A DNA stretch of 64,000 nucleotides, from contig JAFPWT010000009.1 in assembly GCA_017394865.1 (NCBI GenBank), forward strand, positions 62,001 to 126,000, given 5' to 3'. The notes under the pieces are model-generated. The model was not told the origin of the DNA. It did no database searches and saw only the letters and a program-made list of their open reading frames with translations. The DNA is from Bacteroidales bacterium (lineage in GTDB: Bacteria; Bacteroidota; Bacteroidia; Bacteroidales; F082). Both the position numbers and the translations under genes were made by a program. Shown here one piece after another: positions 1 through 8,254 of this stretch (positions within the stretch are counted from its first letter, which is position 1; every line of letters starts with the position of its first letter).

Positions 1-366
1 AATATCGTCGATATGCTTCAGTGGCTCAGGCTTCCTGTTCACCGTAAACACCTTCTGGTCGAGGTTTTGGTACATAGCCTGAAGCATCGGGTCGTAAGGC
101 GCGTCCTTCGAGTCCACGGCATGGAACTCCTCAATACGAATAATGCCGTCGATGCCCATGTTTTGGGTGATTTCGACGGCATTGGTGCTCCACGGGGTGA
201 TCATCTCACGGCGAGGGCCTACAAAAAAACCTTTCACTGACTTGGTCTTGACCAGCGTGGCCCTGCCAAAAAGCCATGAAAGGCGTGAAATATTTTCCGA
301 AGAAAGCTCCGATACAGAATCAACGGCTATAACACGCTGATTTCCAGAGTTAAAGAAGCATATCAT
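1..366 (-). CDS. purL: Phosphoribosylformylglycinamidine synthase, N-terminal part (cut by window edge)
   Basis: Only the first 122 codons are inside the window; the gene continues past position 1. PurL converts FGAR, glutamine and ATP to FGAM in purine synthesis. The visible part has the N-terminal signature of the large single-chain PurL: a stretch GPRREMITPWSTNAVEITQN near residues 49-68, preceded by SRLSWLFGRA. The frame is open from ATG at 366 to the edge, and upstream codons show no better start. A full two-box Bacteroidota promoter lies 31 bases upstream, inside the 3' end of the next gene. Identity is from recognised family sequence and is confident; the catalytic synthetase and amidotransferase domains are not visible. 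Confidence 0.9.
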   Translation of the reverse strand, partial: MICFFNSGNQRVIAVDSVSELSSENISRLSWLFGRATLVKTKSVKGFFVGPRREMITPWSTNAVEITQNMGIDGIIRIEEFHAVDSKDAPYDPMLQAMYQNLDQKVFTVNRKPEPLKHIDDI

Positions 367-396
367 AATAGCAGAATTTGCAATTTAATATGCTCG

Positions 397-427
397 CAAA
401 AGTAAGTATTTATTTTTAATTAACAAA
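397..427 (-). promoter_or_regulatory. Bacteroidota-type promoter of purL
   Basis: On the minus strand TTTG (424-427) is followed after exactly 19 bases by TACTTTTG (397-404), matching the primary sigma consensus TTTG-N19-TAnnTTTG. The boxes overlap the last codons and stop of the upstream nuclease gene, so purL has its own promoter. No purine repressor site was recognised. Confidence 0.75.
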
Positions 428-1423
428 CAATTTCTTGTTTGACAGCACTCGATTTCCGTCGAGGAGTTGGATCAGATAACATCCTCGTTGAAGTCTATTT
501 TTCAAAGATGCTATCTCATCCTCTTCGTTTGTGATGTTTTCTTGCAGCACTTTTCTGCCGCTGATATCGTAAACAACAATACAATTTGCATGATGATTAT
601 TCTGCGCTTCATACTCGTCAGTACTCCAACTGGGATCCCAAATCATCCGCGCGTATTCCGGGTGGTCGATGAAAGGATTGCGGTTATGTTGATAGCTGCT
701 GTAAATGGCGTTGTTACGGTCGATTTCCTTCTGGCTGACGGGATCATTGTCGTTCCATCGCAGCAGCATGGTGATGGCCCAAGGCTGGATGACCGACTTG
801 TTGGTCATGTCGCTGCTTCCCCATCCCGAGTCCTCGCTGTAGTAACGCACGCTCATATACATGATGGCGCGGGCGAAGTCGCCTTTGTATTCGTCAATAG
901 GCTCAAAAACAGTGCCTGTATAGCCTGGGGTTTTGCTTGAGCCGAGCTTGGAGCCGTTCTGCGAGGTCCATGTAGCAGACTTCACTTCGCCAAAGGGAAA
1001 ATTGCCACGGCGGTTGTTCACATAACCGTCGGTGGCGAAAATATGGTGCATATCGGTACGCGGTGTACTTTGGTCGTTGAACCAACTCGAAGGCCACGAA
1101 TGCTCACGGTTGTAACAGTCACCCTCGCTGTTATAGGAACCACATTGGTCAGTGCCGAGTTGGTAGGTGTAAGGCGGTGTGCCGCCGGGACGGTCGGAGT
1201 ACATGTCCCACACCACACCGTTGCCTTTGTTGTCGGTACTCCAGAAAGCGTTCCATATCTGGGAATACGAAATGGAGGTGTGCCCCTTGATAATGTTATG
1301 CAAAGCTATTTTTAGCTGGTTGCCCGTCAATCCATTGGCGGAGTTATAGTAATTCGCCGGAGCCTGTGCAACAGCGGAAACCGTCCATACAAGGACAAGG
1401 ATAGAGAATAGCAAACGCTTCAT
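416..1423 (-). CDS. Secreted Endonuclease I family nuclease with type IX sorting tail
   Basis: A non-specific DNA/RNA endonuclease of the EndA/NucM type (Endonuclease_1 family). After a signal peptide ending near AVAQ (residue 20), the catalytic region holds NREHSWPSSW and TDMHHIFATDG, the His-containing metal/active-site motifs of the family, then NNRRGNFPFG. The last ~55 residues (VVYDISGRKVL ... ISLLDGNRVL-like pattern, ending KKLFVN) resemble a type A C-terminal domain used by the type IX secretion system, so it is probably exported and surface-attached or released. I start it at ATG 1423; an in-frame TTG at 1429 would overlap the upstream stop and adds MK only. It is the third gene of a tnaA operon-like run (gap 2 bp). 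Likely role is scavenging extracellular DNA. Confidence 0.82.
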   Translation of the reverse strand: MKRLLFSILVLVWTVSAVAQAPANYYNSANGLTGNQLKIALHNIIKGHTSISYSQIWNAFWSTDNKGNGVVWDMYSDRPGGTPPYTYQLGTDQCGSYNSEGDCYNREHSWPSSWFNDQSTPRTDMHHIFATDGYVNNRRGNFPFGEVKSATWTSQNGSKLGSSKTPGYTGTVFEPIDEYKGDFARAIMYMSVRYYSEDSGWGSSDMTNKSVIQPWAITMLLRWNDNDPVSQKEIDRNNAIYSSYQHNRNPFIDHPEYARMIWDPSWSTDEYEAQNNHHANCIVVYDISGRKVLQENITNEEDEIASLKNRLQRGCYLIQLLDGNRVLSNKKLFVN

Positions 1424-1425
1424 TT

Positions 1426-1995
1426 TCAACGAGCTAAATCAGTTAACAAATAGAGTAGCGCAACTACAACCACAAAAACAGCGCCAGAAAACTCAATAAA
1501 GCTCATGGCGCGAAGCATCTTTGGATTGTACAGTTTCCTCACCGACGGCCAAGCCCACAAGAAACTTGCGGCGGCAAGCACCAGAAAATACCAGTTGCCG
1601 AACGGCATGTAGCCTTGACTGCAGAGGCCCATCAAAAAGACGTTCATCCCCCCAAGGATGCCCAGCAGCAAATAGCCCCAGCTGGAAGTAAAGGTATAGA
1701 GGCGTTGGGCTTTCAGCACCTTCATGGAGTCGACGATCATCTTGAAAGCCACAATGAGCATCATAGCAAAAACCAAGTACTTCAGCATGCCTTCAAAAAG
1801 ATAGTCAATCGCAGTACTCAGCAGATAGCCGATGAAGGCCATCAGAGCCTGCGTGGCAGCAAACACCAAGGCCACCAGCACCTGCCGTGTGGGCTTGCTT
1901 TCCCCTTTCGGTTCAAGTCCCACAGCCAGCGGCACGATGCTGGTGGTCAGCGCCAACACATAGATAATTCCGATGATGATGGCGGGTGCAGTCAT
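1426..1995 (-). CDS. Six-helix membrane protein, MntP-like (putative cation efflux)
   Basis: A 189-residue protein that is almost entirely hydrophobic, with six probable membrane helices arranged as two similar halves (residues 1-90 and 105-189). Size, topology and motif placement (TTSIVPLAVGLEPKG after helix 1; AFKMIVDSMK after helix 3; GGMNVFLMGL in the second half) fit the MntP/YebN manganese-efflux family in its divergent Bacteroidota form. The usual acidic residue of the DAFAVS-type motif is not seen, which weakens the substrate call. It lies 3 bp after tnaA and 2 bp before the nuclease, so the three are probably co-transcribed. Alternative: a LysE/CadD-type exporter. Confidence 0.55.
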   Translation of the reverse strand: MTAPAIIIGIIYVLALTTSIVPLAVGLEPKGESKPTRQVLVALVFAATQALMAFIGYLLSTAIDYLFEGMLKYLVFAMMLIVAFKMIVDSMKVLKAQRLYTFTSSWGYLLLGILGGMNVFLMGLCSQGYMPFGNWYFLVLAAASFLWAWPSVRKLYNPKMLRAMSFIEFSGAVFVVVVALLYLLTDLAR

Positions 1996-1998
1996 GGT

Positions 1999-3375
1999 TT
2001 ATCCCAATCTCTTGAACTGGCAGGTGAAGTGACGCATCAGCTCGGCTTCCCATGTGATTTCAAGACCGCGTTTGATGGTGTCGCGACGGTCGTAGACATT
2101 CTTCAAAGCGGCGGCGATCACGTCCATGTGGTTGTTGGTATACACACGGCGCGGGATGCACAGACGTACGAAGTCGTTGCCACCGAAGCGGTTCTCACGG
2201 GTGACTGGGTCGCGGTCGGCCAACACATAACCGATCTCACAAGCACGGATGCCTGCTTCGAGATAAAGTTCGCAGGTCAAGGTCTGAGCCGGGAACTCTT
2301 CTTTCGGGATGTTGGTCAAAACCTTGTCGGCGTCGACGAAGATGGCGTGACCACCGGCAGGACGCTGGTAAGGAATGCCGTATTCATCAAGCTTGGCGGC
2401 AAGGTAATGCACCTGTTTGATACGGGTCTCTACCATATCAAATTCAATATTTTCCTTCAGGCCGACAGCCAGAGCGTCCATGTCGCGGCCGTTCATACCG
2501 CCGTAGGTGAGGAAGCCCTCGAAGGGGATGCAGAACAGCTTGGCACCTTCATACCAGTCTTTCTTGTTAGTGGCGATGAAGCCGCCCATGTTGACCAAGG
2601 CGTCCTTCTTGGCGCTCATCGTCATGGCATCGGCGTAGGAGTACATCTCCTTGGCAATCTCGCGAAGGGTCTTGTTTTCGTAACCCTTCTCACGGGTCTT
2701 GATGAAGTAGCAGTTTTCAATGAAACGAGCGCTGTCAACCACAACCGGCACGCCGTATTTATGGCAAAGTTCGCAGGTCTCACGGACGTTCTGCATGCTC
2801 ACGGGCTGACCGCCGACGGTGTTGTTGGTGACGGTGAGGACCATAAACGGCACATTGCCCTTGTTCTCTTGCAGCACCTTCTCGAGTTTCTCGAGGCTGA
2901 CGTTGCCCTTAAAGGGGACTTCGAGCTGGGTGTCGTAAGCCTCAGGCACGGTGACGTCGATGGCGAAGGCCTTACGGCTTTCGATATGGCCCTTGGTAGT
3001 GTCGAAGTGGGCGTTGCCAGGGATGACCATGCCCGGCTTCACCAAGTAGCTAAACAGCACGTTCTCGGCTGCACGGCCTTGGTGGGTAGGGATGACATAC
3101 TCGAAACCGGTAAGTTCGGTGATGGTATCCTTCATGTGATAGAACGAACGGGCACCGCCGTAGCTTTCATCGCCCATCATCATGGCGGCCCACTGACGGT
3201 CGCTCATGGCGCCGGTGCCAGAGTCGGTCAGAAGATCGATGTAGACGTAGTCGCTCTTCAGCATGAAGATGTTGTTGTGGGCCTCTTGGAGCCACTTTTC
3301 GCGTTGTTCGCGGGTGGATTTCTTAATGGGTTCAACCATCTTGATTTTCCACGCTTCTGCAAATGGTAATTCCAT
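1999..3375 (-). CDS. tnaA: Tryptophanase (tryptophan indole-lyase)
   Basis: PLP-dependent beta-eliminating lyase, 458 residues, the usual length. It cleaves tryptophan to indole, pyruvate and ammonia. Seen: TDSGTGAMSD (50-59), THQGR (97-101), VVVDSARF with cofactor-contacting Asp214, and SAKKDA (254-259) with the Schiff-base lysine at about 257. The close relative tyrosine phenol-lyase has Arg in a SMERG motif; this protein has ACEIG at that position, as in tryptophanase (AVEIG), so tryptophanase is preferred. The start ATG at 3375 gives the family N-terminus (PFAEAWKIKMVEPIK). First gene of a probable operon with the MntP-like and nuclease genes. A palindrome and direct repeats sit at its promoter (see findings). 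Confidence 0.9.
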   Translation of the reverse strand: MELPFAEAWKIKMVEPIKKSTREQREKWLQEAHNNIFMLKSDYVYIDLLTDSGTGAMSDRQWAAMMMGDESYGGARSFYHMKDTITELTGFEYVIPTHQGRAAENVLFSYLVKPGMVIPGNAHFDTTKGHIESRKAFAIDVTVPEAYDTQLEVPFKGNVSLEKLEKVLQENKGNVPFMVLTVTNNTVGGQPVSMQNVRETCELCHKYGVPVVVDSARFIENCYFIKTREKGYENKTLREIAKEMYSYADAMTMSAKKDALVNMGGFIATNKKDWYEGAKLFCIPFEGFLTYGGMNGRDMDALAVGLKENIEFDMVETRIKQVHYLAAKLDEYGIPYQRPAGGHAIFVDADKVLTNIPKEEFPAQTLTCELYLEAGIRACEIGYVLADRDPVTRENRFGGNDFVRLCIPRRVYTNNHMDVIAAALKNVYDRRDTIKRGLEITWEAELMRHFTCQFKRLG

Positions 3376-3379
3376 ATTT

Positions 3380-3413
3380 AACGTTTTTAGATATTAGTTT
3401 TCAGAAAAACGTT
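3380..3413. repeat. 9-bp inverted repeat in the tnaA leader
   Basis: AACGTTTTT (3380-3388) and AAAAACGTT (3405-3413) are perfect inverse complements separated by 16 bases. The element fills the space between the -7 box of tnaA and its start codon, so it may be an operator palindrome or a leader hairpin. Confidence 0.7.
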
Positions 3414-3442
3414 CAAAGATACGGAATTTTTCGGAATTACAA
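3414..3442 (-). promoter_or_regulatory. Promoter of tnaA with repeats in the spacer
   Basis: Minus-strand TTG (3440-3442), 18 bases, TATCTTTG (3414-3421). The spacer carries a direct repeat of CGGAATT (3422-3428 and 3432-3438 on the plus strand). Just downstream a 9-bp inverted repeat spans 3380-3413, leaving a leader of roughly 30 bases. Confidence 0.65.
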
Positions 3443-3482
3443 GGAATCTTGTACTTTTCTCTTGAAAGAAAACGTCAATGAA

Positions 3483-4184
3483 TCACCAGTTAAACAACAC
3501 GGTTCCCACAATAGGACGGTTGAGATACACTGGATAACCGATATGCTGAGCGGTATAGTCTTTCTTGAAATGATTTGTCAGGCCATAACCCGTCGAGAGC
3601 TTGAAGGTGATGTCTTTATGGGTGATTCCTATACCATAATTTAGCGATGCACCAACCCAGTTCCAAGTCGTCGGATTGCCTTCCCCTATCGAGCTGCCAC
3701 AGAAGAATGTGTCACCGCCCATTGAGCCCCCTCCTTTGCGATACACTACGAAATCAACACTGGGACCCACAAACAAAAGCAGCTCCGTTGACGAGCCAAG
3801 CTTGTCGTGATACTGTAACATCAACGGCACCCTAAGTGTCACATCGTCCGCCCAGATCTTTACTTGGTTTCCGGCATCATTCAAACCATTATAATACGGC
3901 CTGGAGTATTCAGCCCATATCCCTGTCAAGATACCCAAAGGCGTCTTGTTGATCATTTTCTCATACTCGAAATCAAGCCCTACTCCAAAAGCCATCGTGC
4001 CCTGTTCCGACACAATATACGACATGGATACCCCATCGCATGTAAACGTCTTTCCCATCAAACTGAGGCCAACGGCGTGATTCGCATTCTTTTCGTCTTT
4101 ACCAAACCAGTCTCCCCATGAAACTTCAGCTGAAGCTTGAAAACACATGAGCGTTACAGCTGCCAATAAAAAATACTTTTTCAT
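3483..4184 (-). CDS. Outer-membrane beta-barrel protein of unknown role
   Basis: 233 residues from ATG 4184 (MKKYFLLAAVTLM, signal peptide ending near ASA). A further upstream in-frame ATG at 4223 would put 13 charged residues before the signal peptide and is less likely. The mature part alternates polar and hydrophobic residues with many aromatic girdle residues and ends in VLFNW, typical of a small barrel ending with an aromatic residue. I do not recognise a specific family; it resembles the broad PorT/OMP_b-brl group. Divergent from the C69 peptidase gene; its own promoter candidate is in the shared region. Confidence 0.6.
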   Translation of the reverse strand: MKKYFLLAAVTLMCFQASAEVSWGDWFGKDEKNANHAVGLSLMGKTFTCDGVSMSYIVSEQGTMAFGVGLDFEYEKMINKTPLGILTGIWAEYSRPYYNGLNDAGNQVKIWADDVTLRVPLMLQYHDKLGSSTELLLFVGPSVDFVVYRKGGGSMGGDTFFCGSSIGEGNPTTWNWVGASLNYGIGITHKDITFKLSTGYGLTNHFKKDYTAQHIGYPVYLNRPIVGTVLFNW

Positions 4185-4202
4185 CTTGATTGTTTTTTTT
4201 AG

Positions 4203-4275
4203 TAATTTTGGATTTTCTTCCATTCATAAATTTAACGAAACAAGATCAAAAATATTATCTTATGCTCAAATTCAA
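4203..4275. promoter_or_regulatory. Divergent promoter region, barrel protein / C69 dipeptidase
   Basis: Plus strand: TAATTTTG at 4203-4210, about 50 bases before the peptidase ATG, with no convincing -33 box. Minus strand: TATTTTTG at 4247-4254 with TTG 18 bases upstream (4273-4275, inside the peptidase start). Both are matches to TAnnTTTG only; moderate support. Confidence 0.4.
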
Positions 4276-5866
4276 GACCATTATCCTCTCCGGTCTCCTA
4301 CTGTTGGGCTTCAACACTTACGCCCAGGAAGACCAAGAAATGCACGTCGGGGCGTGCTGCACCAGCATCATGGTAGGCAAGAACGCCACCACCGACGGCT
4401 CCGTCATCACCTCACACACCTGCGACGGTCGCTACCGCACCTGGATGCGCTGGGAACCCGCCGCCGACCACAAAAAAGGCGAGATGCACAAAGTGTACAA
4501 GGGCACCATGCACACCGAAGACCCGTTCGACAACCGCAAGGTGGAACTCGCTGGCGAGATCCCGCAGGTGGAACACACCTACGCCTATCTCAACACCGCT
4601 TATCCCTGCCTCAACGAAAAACAGTTGGCCATTGGCGAAACAACCTTCTCAGGTCCTGACACCTTAGTGAACAAAAACGGCATGTTCATGATCGAGGAAC
4701 TCGAACGTGTAGCCCTGATGCGCTGCGACAACGCACGCGACGCCATCCAACTCATCGGCCAACTCATCAAGGAATACGGCTATGGCGACGGCGGCGAGTG
4801 CATCACCATCGCCGACAAGAACGAAGTCTGGCAGATGGAGATCCTCGGCGAAGGCCCCGACAAGATCGGCGGTGTGTGGGCTGCCAAACGCATCCCCGAC
4901 GATGAGGTGGGCGTCAGCGCCAACATCGCCCGCATCGGCAAACTGGAACGCAAGAGCAAGGACTTTTACTGCTCCGACAACTGCGAGAAAGTAGCCAAAA
5001 AATACGGTCTCTGGGACGGTAAAGGCGAGTTTATCTTCTGGAAGGCCTTCCGGGCCGAATACGGCGGTGGAAAGAACTACAGCGACCGCGAGTTCTTCAT
5101 CCTCAGCCAACTGGCTCCCTCACTCAACCTTAACCGCGACATGCCCGAACTGCCCTTCTCAGTGAAACCCGATGAGAATGTCGACGTCCGCAAGGTGATG
5201 GAACTCTTCCGTAGCACCTATGAAGGCACTGACATGGACATGACCCGCAACGTCAAAATGGTAACCAAGAAACGCCAGGACGATGGCAGCGTGGTCAACG
5301 ACACCATCATCAGCCCCATCGCCAACCCCTGGATGACTGGCACCATGCAAAACACTTTGAACACTCTGGCACCAGGAACCGTGAACTTCCAACGTACCGT
5401 GGCCGTTGCCTGGAGCAGCTACCATACCATCATCCAATGCCGTAGCTGGATGCCCGACGAGATCGGTGCCATCTGCTGGATGGCCTGCGACAACCCAGGA
5501 CAGAGTCCACGCATCCCCATCTTCTCAGGCTCCACCACCCTGCCTGAGGGATTCGACAAATGCGGTCAGTTGCGCTACCGTGAGGAGGCCTGGATCTGGC
5601 ATTATCGCAAGGCCAACAAGCTCGCTACCGTAATGTGGGGCCGCACCAAACCCGTCCTCATGGGTAACGCCAACCGCCTCGAAGAAAAAGCTTTTGAAGA
5701 AATCCCCACCATGGAGAAAAAAGCCATGGCACTACTCAACGAAGGCAAAAAGGACGAAGCCACCAAGGTAGTCAACCAATACACCAAAGACTTCGCCGCT
5801 GCCGCACGCCAGACCTGGAAAGAGATGGAAGATCAGTTCTGGTACTGGTTCGGCATGGGGTTCTGA
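4262..5866 (+). CDS. C69 family dipeptidase
   Basis: 534 residues from ATG 4262, which directly gives a signal peptide (LSGLLLLGFNTYAQ). An in-frame ATG at 4190 would add 24 residues and hide the signal. The mature N-terminus carries ACCTSIMVGKNATTDGSV (31-48), the Ntn-hydrolase start of peptidase family C69, in which the Cys at about 33 is exposed as nucleophile. Homologues cleave dipeptides in the periplasm or outside the cell, which suits an amino-acid fermenter (compare tnaA next door). A strong hairpin lies downstream before the convergent ppiD gene. Family assignment is confident; substrate is inferred. Confidence 0.88.
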   Translation: MLKFKTIILSGLLLLGFNTYAQEDQEMHVGACCTSIMVGKNATTDGSVITSHTCDGRYRTWMRWEPAADHKKGEMHKVYKGTMHTEDPFDNRKVELAGEIPQVEHTYAYLNTAYPCLNEKQLAIGETTFSGPDTLVNKNGMFMIEELERVALMRCDNARDAIQLIGQLIKEYGYGDGGECITIADKNEVWQMEILGEGPDKIGGVWAAKRIPDDEVGVSANIARIGKLERKSKDFYCSDNCEKVAKKYGLWDGKGEFIFWKAFRAEYGGGKNYSDREFFILSQLAPSLNLNRDMPELPFSVKPDENVDVRKVMELFRSTYEGTDMDMTRNVKMVTKKRQDDGSVVNDTIISPIANPWMTGTMQNTLNTLAPGTVNFQRTVAVAWSSYHTIIQCRSWMPDEIGAICWMACDNPGQSPRIPIFSGSTTLPEGFDKCGQLRYREEAWIWHYRKANKLATVMWGRTKPVLMGNANRLEEKAFEEIPTMEKKAMALLNEGKKDEATKVVNQYTKDFAAAARQTWKEMEDQFWYWFGMGF

Positions 5867-5912
5867 AACGGAAAGTTGAACGGCGAAGCCCTCAACGAAG
5901 TAAAACGAGTTA

Positions 5913-6007
5913 AAACGGAAAACGGAAAGATGTTTCATAAAAAAGGGCGCGGCTGGAATCCAGCTGCGCCCTTAAGTTTTCAGTTCTCAGTTCTCCGTTT
6001 TCCGTTT
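5913..6007. repeat. Intergenic heptamer-like repeats with 14-bp inverted ends
   Basis: AAACGGAAAACGGA (5913-5926) recurs as its exact inverse complement at 5994-6007, reaching into the stop codon of the convergent gene. The right arm continues a 7-base rhythm (AGTTTTC, AGTTCTC, AGTTCTC, CGTTTTC, CGTTT) from 5977. A terminator hairpin sits in the middle. Partial copies of the same words occur at 5868-5880. Confidence 0.7.
5939..5973 (-). terminator. Intrinsic terminator between convergent genes
   Basis: GGGCGC plus GCTGG (5945-5956) pair with CCAGC plus GCGCCC (5960-5971) around a 3-base loop AAT. On the minus strand the stem is followed by six T, so it ends the PpiD transcript well; on the plus strand the T run is short (AAGTTTT), so it may also serve the C69 gene less strongly. 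Confidence 0.8.
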
Positions 6008-8153
6008 AATAGAACTTCACTCTGTTGTCCTCAATATCGGCTTTCTCGTGAAGGGCATTGTAAACGCCACCGTTGAACACCTTATTGTCGAACTGAGCTT
6101 TCTTCTCTCTCAAGATAGCAGAGTAATCGGTGGTGGCAGGAGCTGCTTGGTGTTTCACATTTTTGATCACGAATGCGCTGATGTTACCTGCGACAGGACC
6201 AACCACTTCGCCTTCCTTCATACCCAGGATGGTACCGATGATATTGGCTTCCACACCAAAGTTGCCGACGGAACGTGAATCCATAGTGAGATCGGAAACC
6301 GTGGTGCTTTCAGCCTTGAGTTCATTGACCATACGGTCATAGTCGTTACCGCAAGCCTGCATCTTGCCGACAGCAACCTCGCCCTTCTTCAAATTGAGGA
6401 TCTGAGGTTTGTATTGTTCTGCAATCTTCTCAACAGGAGCATAGCCCTCTTCAATAGCCTCAGTCAGAACAGCTACAACGAACATATCATCAAGTTCGAA
6501 CATGTTCGACACATTACCCACCTTGGTCTTCTTGTCAAAGGCCCAGCGGACAATTGAACGCGGGTTGTTGATGCCGGGGATTTGGTTGGTGGAGACGGTC
6601 AAACTGGGCTGCACACGCTTGGTCAAGCCTTCAGCCTCGACAGCGGCATTGAACTGCTCTTGGGTACGATTCTCAGTAACGAACTTGTTGACATAGGAAT
6701 ACATCTTTTTATAGGTATCCGAGCTGGTGTTGACTTTCTGGGTCACGATAGCCAGACGGGCTTTCGGCTGCATCTCGGTCTTTCCAGTAACCTTGATGAC
6801 ATGGTAGCCAAACGGAGATTCCACCACGCCAATCTGTCCGACGTTGTTCTTCATCACAAACTCATTGAAGGTGGGAACCATCATACCATCGGGGAACCAA
6901 TCGAGGTCACCCTCTTTCTCTGCAGAGCCTTTATCAGATGAATACTTGCCAGCCAATTTGCCGAAGAGTTTCGTGTCTTTGGGATTCTTTTTCAGGGCAC
7001 TGGCGATACTGTCAGCACGCTTTTGAGCCATTTCCTTGGTAGTAACAGTGTCAGCGCTGCTCAAAGCACCGGCATAGGGGATCAGAATGTGGCTGGCTCT
7101 CAGCGAGTCGGCACGATCCTGGAACTCAACAATACGCACCAGATTGTAGGCTTCATTATCGAAGTAAGGGCCATAGACAAAGCCAGGCTGGTTGCCCTCG
7201 TCGAAAATAACTTGCTCAATCTCAACCGGGACATCCTTACGGCCTTTCCAAGTGCTGTCGTAACGATGATCGGTTTCTGAGTTGGCATTGACGAAGTTGA
7301 TCACATTTTCGGTGGCGGCAAAGTTGTCTTTCAGCTCGGAGACCACTTTAAAAGCATTGTCTTTATCCTCCTGCGAAGGTTTGACATCGAACACCACATA
7401 TTCAATGCTACGCGTTGCAGGTGTCTCATATTTATATTTATTCTCCTGATAGAACTTCTTAATGTCCTGATCGGTGATTTCCACGTCAGTGTCGGCGATG
7501 TTGGAGTAACGAAGAGCAACAACTTCAGCAGAGGTCTTTTCATTCTTATTGTTGTAGTATTTCTCCGCCAACTTGGTCGGGACGAAGTAAGAGGCTTTCA
7601 CCAGATTGTTGAACTTGGTCTCAAGACGGTTCTCCTTCACTTGGTTCTCAAACTCGATCCACATCTCACGATCCACATAACCCATATTGCAGAGTTCATC
7701 AAAGTTTTGGAGAATATACTCGACACGATCTTTTTCGAAGACACCATTATTGGAGAAATTCTGTGCCACCCACTCGTGAGGTTCGTTACCTACAAACAAG
7801 TCAAGCATCTCTTCTGAAGTCACATTCATGCCAACGGCTTCGTATTCCTTGTTCATGATGCAGTCCTTGATCATCTTCTCAAGGGTGTTGTTATAAATGC
7901 CGTAGGTCTGGGCTTGAGAAATTTCTCCGCCGTTGCTCCTTCTCGTCTGTTCAACATTCTTATTTCTCAGATTGTCAAAATCCGAAATAAGAATCCGTTC
8001 ATTGTCGACATAAACCACGGTTTCATCATCACTACTCCGTCCGTTACGATTCTTTGATTCGGCAACAATTTGATAGATGAAAATCAGAAGGGCTATACTT
8101 AAGACCGTAATAACCAATCCTGGGTGTTTTCTAATTTTTTCAAGTGCTGACAT
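6006..8153 (-). CDS. ppiD: PpiD-like membrane-anchored periplasmic foldase (parvulin)
   Basis: 715 residues. One membrane helix (about 12-31) anchors a large periplasmic part: a SurA/PpiD N-terminal chaperone region (about 45-250), a parvulin prolyl isomerase domain at 351-458 (RASHILIPY, EGDLDWFPDGMMVPTF, SPFGYHVIKV), and a second, degenerate repeat C-terminal to it. It helps outer-membrane proteins fold after export. It is the last gene of a run with an OMP, a TPR protein, LptC and a CBS protein, but has its own two-box promoter, and a terminator follows. Family call is firm; isomerase activity is likely but not shown. Confidence 0.88.
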   Translation of the reverse strand: MSALEKIRKHPGLVITVLSIALLIFIYQIVAESKNRNGRSSDDETVVYVDNERILISDFDNLRNKNVEQTRRSNGGEISQAQTYGIYNNTLEKMIKDCIMNKEYEAVGMNVTSEEMLDLFVGNEPHEWVAQNFSNNGVFEKDRVEYILQNFDELCNMGYVDREMWIEFENQVKENRLETKFNNLVKASYFVPTKLAEKYYNNKNEKTSAEVVALRYSNIADTDVEITDQDIKKFYQENKYKYETPATRSIEYVVFDVKPSQEDKDNAFKVVSELKDNFAATENVINFVNANSETDHRYDSTWKGRKDVPVEIEQVIFDEGNQPGFVYGPYFDNEAYNLVRIVEFQDRADSLRASHILIPYAGALSSADTVTTKEMAQKRADSIASALKKNPKDTKLFGKLAGKYSSDKGSAEKEGDLDWFPDGMMVPTFNEFVMKNNVGQIGVVESPFGYHVIKVTGKTEMQPKARLAIVTQKVNTSSDTYKKMYSYVNKFVTENRTQEQFNAAVEAEGLTKRVQPSLTVSTNQIPGINNPRSIVRWAFDKKTKVGNVSNMFELDDMFVVAVLTEAIEEGYAPVEKIAEQYKPQILNLKKGEVAVGKMQACGNDYDRMVNELKAESTTVSDLTMDSRSVGNFGVEANIIGTILGMKEGEVVGPVAGNISAFVIKNVKHQAAPATTDYSAILREKKAQFDNKVFNGGVYNALHEKADIEDNRVKFY

Positions 8154-8197
8154 AATGCTATTTTTATTATTAATTATTCATTCAAAATTTGAGCCTG

Positions 8198-8230
8198 CAA
8201 ATTTAGAAAAATAAATCCAATCATCGCAAA
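8198..8230 (-). promoter_or_regulatory. Promoter of ppiD
   Basis: Minus-strand TTTG (8227-8230), 21 bases, TAAATTTG (8198-8205); about 45 bases of AT-rich leader follow before the ATG at 8153. Confidence 0.6.
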
Positions 8231-8254
8231 AATGATGAAACTTTATTTTTCACG

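Noticed and set aside
1615-3369. Long open frame (584 codons) on the plus strand opposite tnaA
   Set aside because: It mirrors the tryptophanase gene, is rich in His, Val, Gly and Asp in a way expected from antisense codons, and has no family motif or promoter.
1999-3375. Tyrosine phenol-lyase instead of tryptophanase
   Set aside because: The position of the diagnostic Arg (SMERG) reads ACEIG, as in tryptophanase.
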